This document shows, one piece after another, positions 60,995 through 64,000 of a DNA stretch of 64,000 bases. The DNA is from Cupriavidus alkaliphilus (GTDB taxonomy: Bacteria > Pseudomonadota > Gammaproteobacteria > Burkholderiales > Burkholderiaceae): the NCBI RefSeq assembly GCF_900094595.1, contig NZ_FMAD01000004.1, positions 310,001 to 374,000 on the forward strand, in the 5' to 3' direction. The notes beneath the pieces are model-generated. The model worked only from the letters and a program-made list of their open reading frames with translations. It made no database searches and was not told the origin of the DNA. Position numbers and translations under genes: made by a program. Within the stretch, counting starts at the first letter, position 1. Every line of letters begins with the position of its first letter.

Positions 60995-62053
60995 ATGCAG
61001 TTTCTCTGGCCGCAAATGCTCTGGCTGCTGCTCTCGCTTCCCCTGCTGGCAGCCGCTTACCTGTACCTGATTGCGCGGCGCAAGAAAATCGCCCTGTTGT
61101 ATGCCAGTCTTGCGCTGCCGCGCGCCGTGCTGGGTCGCAATCAACGACTGCGGCGTCACATCCCGCCGCTACTCTTCCTGCTCGCGCTGGGCGCAGCCCT
61201 GCTGGCTTGCGCCCGTCCTATCGCGACCATCACGCTGCCGACCGACACTGTCACATTGGTACTGGCCATGGATACCTCCCGCAGCATGGCGGCGACCGAT
61301 GTCGCGCCCGCCCGGATCAGCGCCGCCCAGCAGGCTGCGCGGGATCTCATCCTCGGCCTGCCGGCCAGCGTGCGCCTGGGCATTGTCTCTTTTGCCGCCA
61401 CGGCGACCGTGGTGCTTCCCCCCACCGACAACCGGCACGACATGCTCGACGCGATCGATCGCTTCCAACTCCAGCACGGCACGGCGACCGGCAGCGGATT
61501 GATCCAGGCGCTGGCGGTGTTGTTCCCCGACGATGGCATCGACCTGGAAGCAATCCTCTTCAGCGGCGAGTCGCTCGCCCCCGGGCCCGGCGGCAGATCC
61601 CGGACAGAGGCCGCCGCGGCGGCGGCCGTCCGCAAGCGCGAGCAGGAGCAGCCGTCGGCGCAGCCCGGTTCTTATCGGCACGGTGCAGTGATCCTGCTCA
61701 GCGATGGTCGCCGCACCACTGGTCCGGACCCTCTGGACGCCGCGCGCATGGCCGCCCAGCGCGGTGTGCGCGTCTATACCGTGGGCTTTGGTACGCCGCG
61801 GGACGAGGGTGCGGCAGTGTCGAGCCTCTCTGACTCCCTGGATGAACCCACGTTGCGCGAGGTCGCGACGCTCACTGACGGCGAGTACTTCCAGGCTGGC
61901 TCGGCTGCGGACCTGACGCAGGTGTATCGCCAACTGAGCGCCCGTTTCGCGCTGGAGCGCAAGGAAATCGAGATCAGTGCCTTGCTGGCAGCGGCCTCGG
62001 TCCCACTGCTGGTCCTGGCCTGCGGTCTGTCGCTGCTGTGGTTCCGGCGGTGA
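60995..62053 (+). CDS. VWA-domain protein (BatA/BatB-like), membrane-anchored
   Basis: 352 aa. N-terminal TM (LWLLLSLPLLAAAYLYLI) and a second near 57-73, then a von Willebrand A domain with MIDAS D93-T-S95-R-S97 (MDTSRSM), Thr in GTATGSG and Asp in LLSDGRR, and a C-terminal TM (LLAAASVPLLVLACGLSLLWF). BatA/B proteins work with MoxR ATPases; none is here. An AAGGAG site precedes the ATG. It stands alone between remnant genes. Confidence 0.85.
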   Translation: MQFLWPQMLWLLLSLPLLAAAYLYLIARRKKIALLYASLALPRAVLGRNQRLRRHIPPLLFLLALGAALLACARPIATITLPTDTVTLVLAMDTSRSMAATDVAPARISAAQQAARDLILGLPASVRLGIVSFAATATVVLPPTDNRHDMLDAIDRFQLQHGTATGSGLIQALAVLFPDDGIDLEAILFSGESLAPGPGGRSRTEAAAAAAVRKREQEQPSAQPGSYRHGAVILLSDGRRTTGPDPLDAARMAAQRGVRVYTVGFGTPRDEGAAVSSLSDSLDEPTLREVATLTDGEYFQAGSAADLTQVYRQLSARFALERKEIEISALLAAASVPLLVLACGLSLLWFRR

Positions 62054-62055
62054 AC

Positions 62056-62148
62056 TGGGGCTTGCGCATCCGCATGTCTTCAATCATGCGCTGGCGCAGC
62101 GGGCTGATGGCGGGCGTCGCGAACAAACGGCTGCCTTGCCAGAACTTT
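62056..62148 (-). pseudogene. N-terminal remnant of a tyrosine recombinase (integrase)
   Basis: On the minus strand reads FWQGSRLFATPAISPLRQRM then IEDMRMRKPQFT; ISPLRQRMIEDM is the usual N-terminal core-binding opening of a family of phage-type integrases. It breaks off at the end of the VWA gene. Confidence 0.6.
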
Positions 62149-62857
62149 AGGCGCCATGGGTCTCAATCAGCACCCGAACAGGTATCGGCCGCCCTGTCAG
62201 ACCAGATCCAGGCCCGAGTTCCACGCCCGGTTCGACGGCGCTTCTGGAGGGGCTGGGGAGCGGCAGGTCGCCGCAGTATGCCGTTTGGATGAACCGCCCT
62301 CGAACTCACGTCGTCGCAATGTCCGGCACGTTATTCAAAGTCATTGCAAGTAGGGTCGCACCATGGCGGCTGAGGCACGGTGGATGATATCGATGCTCGT
62401 CTTCGGCATCGCCGGTCGATAGGCGTCCGCTCTCCACCACCATGGCCGAAGTTTGTTGCGATGACAATCAGGAGCGCCTAGTTCCTGGAGCTAACGTGAA
62501 AGCCAGTGCCGAGTTCAGCGTGCATTATGAAGATGCTGATTTCTTAGAAACGTGTGACGGCCTTTTCGCGCGCAATCAAGAATTCATTGTCATGCAAGGG
62601 GGAAAATGTAGCCCAATGCAGGAAGGCGGCCGACCTCTTCTTGAATCCCAGCGACCAAGAGGACGATGGGAGAATCTGAAGATGCTTGCAAAACTTGGCT
62701 CGGCTGGAATGCGCGCCCTCAACTAATGGCTGTGTAACAAGGGGACTTTGCTGGGCTGGACAGTTATCGTCGGGAACGAACAAAACGAGGTCCTTCACCT
62801 CTTCAAGCGCTCCAGCAAAACAACAACCTGACGCAGACGTCCGCTATGGTCATAAAT
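62149..62857. other. low-GC region with no clear gene
   Basis: About 700 bases. A 94-codon frame from 62442 has no ribosome site and no recognisable protein text. Base composition falls well below the rest of the window. Nothing else can be supported; likely foreign or decayed DNA between two recombinase remnants. Confidence 0.45.
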
Positions 62858-62917
62858 TGGTATCTTGGCATCGAGGTCGACGACGCTCTTGAGATGGCGG
62901 AGCAGACCGAAGTTTGA
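62858..62917 (+). pseudogene. C-terminal remnant of a tyrosine recombinase (integrase)
   Basis: Reads WYLGIEVDDALEMAEQTEV and stop. RYLGIEVDDALEIAEQTE-type tails end a family of site-specific integrases. The catalytic part is missing. It is on the opposite strand from the N-terminal remnant at 62056. Confidence 0.5.
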
Positions 62918-63098
62918 TGACATCACGGCCGGCGAGCGGTCGCTTGCCGGCCGACTTCTGCCATCGGGGAAACGGTCTCGCAACGACCGCATTCGGCCGA
63001 GTCTCTGCCACGCACCAGTCATTGCCACTCTACCACGCAATGTGTCGATAAAATCACATATTCCCTCGTACTTGTCATAAAGAATTCACTTCTCAGAG

Positions 63099-63130
63099 TT
63101 CCATGATTCGACTATATTCGAATCATGGAA
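63099..63130 (+). promoter_or_regulatory. arsR operator: perfect inverted repeat over the start codon
   Basis: Arms TTCCATGATTCGA (63099-63111) and TCGAATCATGGAA (63118-63130) with CTATAT between. The second arm contains the arsR ATG (63125-63127). TATATT at 63113-63118 could be a -10 box, which would put the mRNA start at or next to the ATG and make the transcript leaderless; no Shine-Dalgarno site is seen. The ArsR dimer bound here would block both transcription and its own start. Confidence 0.7.
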
Positions 63131-63460
63131 ACCAATCACGCCCTTGAAGCGCTTGCCGCGCTCGCTCATTCGATCCGCTTATCCGTGTTCAGGATGCTGG
63201 TCCAGGCCGGTCCGCAAGGACTGCCGGCTGGTCGGGTCGCCGAACTGATGGACATGCCGGCGTCCTCGCTGTCCTTCCACCTCAAAGAATTGCACCGCGC
63301 GGGCCTGCTTTCCAGCCGCCAGGTTGGACGCTCCATCATCTATACGGCTCGGTTCGAGACCATGAACGCATTGCTGGGTTATCTCACGGAGAACTGCTGC
63401 AGCGGCAATCCGTGCTCTCCTGTGTCCAACTGCTCCGTCGCCTCCGAGCCAAAATCATGA
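63125..63460 (+). CDS. arsR: ArsR family repressor, arsenic-responsive
   Basis: 111 aa. Winged helix (HSIRLSVFRMLVQAGPQGLPAGRVAELMDMPASSLSFHLKELHRAGLL). The usual CxC in the DNA-binding helix is absent; instead C91, C92, C97 and C103 cluster at the C-terminus (ENCCSGNPC), like the Acidithiobacillus-type ArsR where As(III) binds at the tail. First gene of an ars operon; overlaps arsI by four bases (ATGA). Confidence 0.92.
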   Translation: METNHALEALAALAHSIRLSVFRMLVQAGPQGLPAGRVAELMDMPASSLSFHLKELHRAGLLSSRQVGRSIIYTARFETMNALLGYLTENCCSGNPCSPVSNCSVASEPKS

Positions 63461-63939
63461 AACGCTTCCATGTCCACGTCAGCGTCGCCGACCTGACCGC
63501 GAGCATCCGCTATTACTCGGCCCTCTTCGCAGCCGAACCCACTGTCGTGAAAGAAGACTACGCGAAATGGATGCTGGAGGATCCTCGCGTGAATTTCGCG
63601 ATTTCGGCGCGCGGTGCGGAGACCGGCGTCGACCATCTCGGGTTTCAAACAGACGATGCAGGCGAGTTGGCCGAACTGAAGCAGCGCGCCGAAACCGCCG
63701 ACATGGCGCTGCTCGACGAGGGCGAAACCACCTGCTGCTATGCGCGAAGCGAGAAGTACTGGGTCACGGATCCGCAAGGCATTGCATGGGAGCACTTTCA
63801 CACCCTCGGCAATGTGGCGGTGTACGGCGAATCCCGAAAAGCCGACGCGTCTGGTCAGGAATCGGCCTGTTGCGCCCCTCGTGCTCCGAAGGGCAAGCCG
63901 CTCGGCATTGCGGTCAACTCGAAGTCCTCCTGCTGCTAA
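63457..63939 (+). CDS. arsI: ArsI/CadI-type VOC protein, C-As lyase
   Basis: 160 aa. Starts MKRFHVHVSVADLTASIRYY. Metal ligands fit H5, H60 (VDHLGF) and E112 (WEHFHT), and the vicinal pair C93-C94 in TTCCYA is the mark of ArsI, the iron(II)-dependent lyase that splits the C-As bond of trivalent organoarsenicals such as methylarsenite. The C-terminus has two further Cys pairs (ACCAP, SSCC). CadI is a close alternative name. Translationally coupled to arsR. Confidence 0.92.
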   Translation: MKRFHVHVSVADLTASIRYYSALFAAEPTVVKEDYAKWMLEDPRVNFAISARGAETGVDHLGFQTDDAGELAELKQRAETADMALLDEGETTCCYARSEKYWVTDPQGIAWEHFHTLGNVAVYGESRKADASGQESACCAPRAPKGKPLGIAVNSKSSCC

Positions 63940-63948
63940 TGGTGCTCC

Positions 63949-64000
63949 ATGAGCGATGTGCTGTTCATCTGCACGGGCAATTCGGCACGTTCGATTTTGT
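63949..64000 (+). CDS. arsC: arsenate reductase (LMW phosphatase type), cut by window end
   Basis: Partial: MSDVLFICTGNSARSIL and onward past the edge. CTGNSARS is the phosphate-loop of low-molecular-weight phosphatase-type arsenate reductases (CX5R(S/T) form). It follows arsI by about 10 bases and is the third gene of the ars operon. Product is inferred from the loop and the neighbours. Confidence 0.8.
   Translation, partial: MSDVLFICTGNSARSIL

Noticed and set aside
62442..62726. 94-codon frame in low-GC DNA
   Set aside because: No ribosome site, no recognisable text, and it lies in decayed sequence.

Overview
The window reads as a chromosome segment of a high-GC betaproteobacterium of the Burkholderiales, most likely Cupriavidus or a close relative. 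The grounds are the very GC-rich codon use, six intact tripartite-tricarboxylate (TctC/Bug-type) binding proteins with no TctA/TctB beside them, abundant CoA-dependent catabolic genes, and the BLUF, FlhC and GntR/IclR/LysR gene styles. The genus is an inference; no rRNA or other marker gene is present.

Region 1 (about 1-4.4 kb): two small unknown genes, a phospholipase D-like protein fused to a VTT (DedA-like) membrane domain, a DUF1579-type protein and a small secreted protein. Region 2 (4.4-12.2 kb): a GntR/UTRA regulator divergent from a tightly coupled operon encoding an NDP-forming acyl-CoA synthetase, two tandem DUF1254/DUF1214 proteins and two TctC receptors; a perfect 14-bp palindrome lies in the divergent promoter. 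Region 3 (12.3-18 kb): flavodoxin-like protein, small membrane protein, SDR, BON-domain protein, an orphan FlhC homologue and a lipid A acyltransferase.

Region 4 (18-29.2 kb): two adjacent acyl-CoA catabolic modules. The first is IclR-regulated (enoyl-CoA hydratase, class III CoA-transferase, acyl-CoA dehydrogenase, TctC); the second is LysR-regulated (AMP-forming acyl-CoA ligase, acyl-CoA dehydrogenase, TctC, class III CoA-transferase). Region 5 (29.5-45.7 kb): an alpha/beta hydrolase, a PBP1-type peptidoglycan synthase, an ArsB/CitM-like transporter, GTP cyclohydrolase I beside a BLUF photoreceptor, a LuxR-type response regulator with a 1133-aa hybrid kinase, an MFS exporter, and a minus-strand IclR / SDR / TctC group.

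Region 6 (45.9-64 kb) is an accessory, rearranged zone with visibly more mixed base composition. It opens with an IS256-family element (terminal inverted repeats, 9-bp target duplication, frameshifted transposase start). It then carries a YciI-like protein, a lipoprotein with a clear terminator, and a TctC / L-asparaginase / D-aminoacylase operon divergent from a LysR regulator. After that come a secreted DPYxDGAR-repeat protein, a thioredoxin-like protein, an epoxide hydrolase, a 14-TM MFS exporter and a lone VWA protein. Between these lie short remnants of broken genes: histidine kinase, Ohr/OsmC, TctC, GFA, cytochrome c, a DUF3616-like gene with an internal stop, and two tyrosine-recombinase ends. 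The window closes with an arsenic operon, arsR-arsI-arsC (last gene cut by the edge), whose arsR start codon lies inside a perfect 13-bp inverted repeat.

No wholly new defence or mobile system is proven here. The least explained items are the DUF1254 pair in the acyl-CoA operon, the orphan FlhC, the DPYxDGAR repeat protein and the folE-BLUF neighbourhood.
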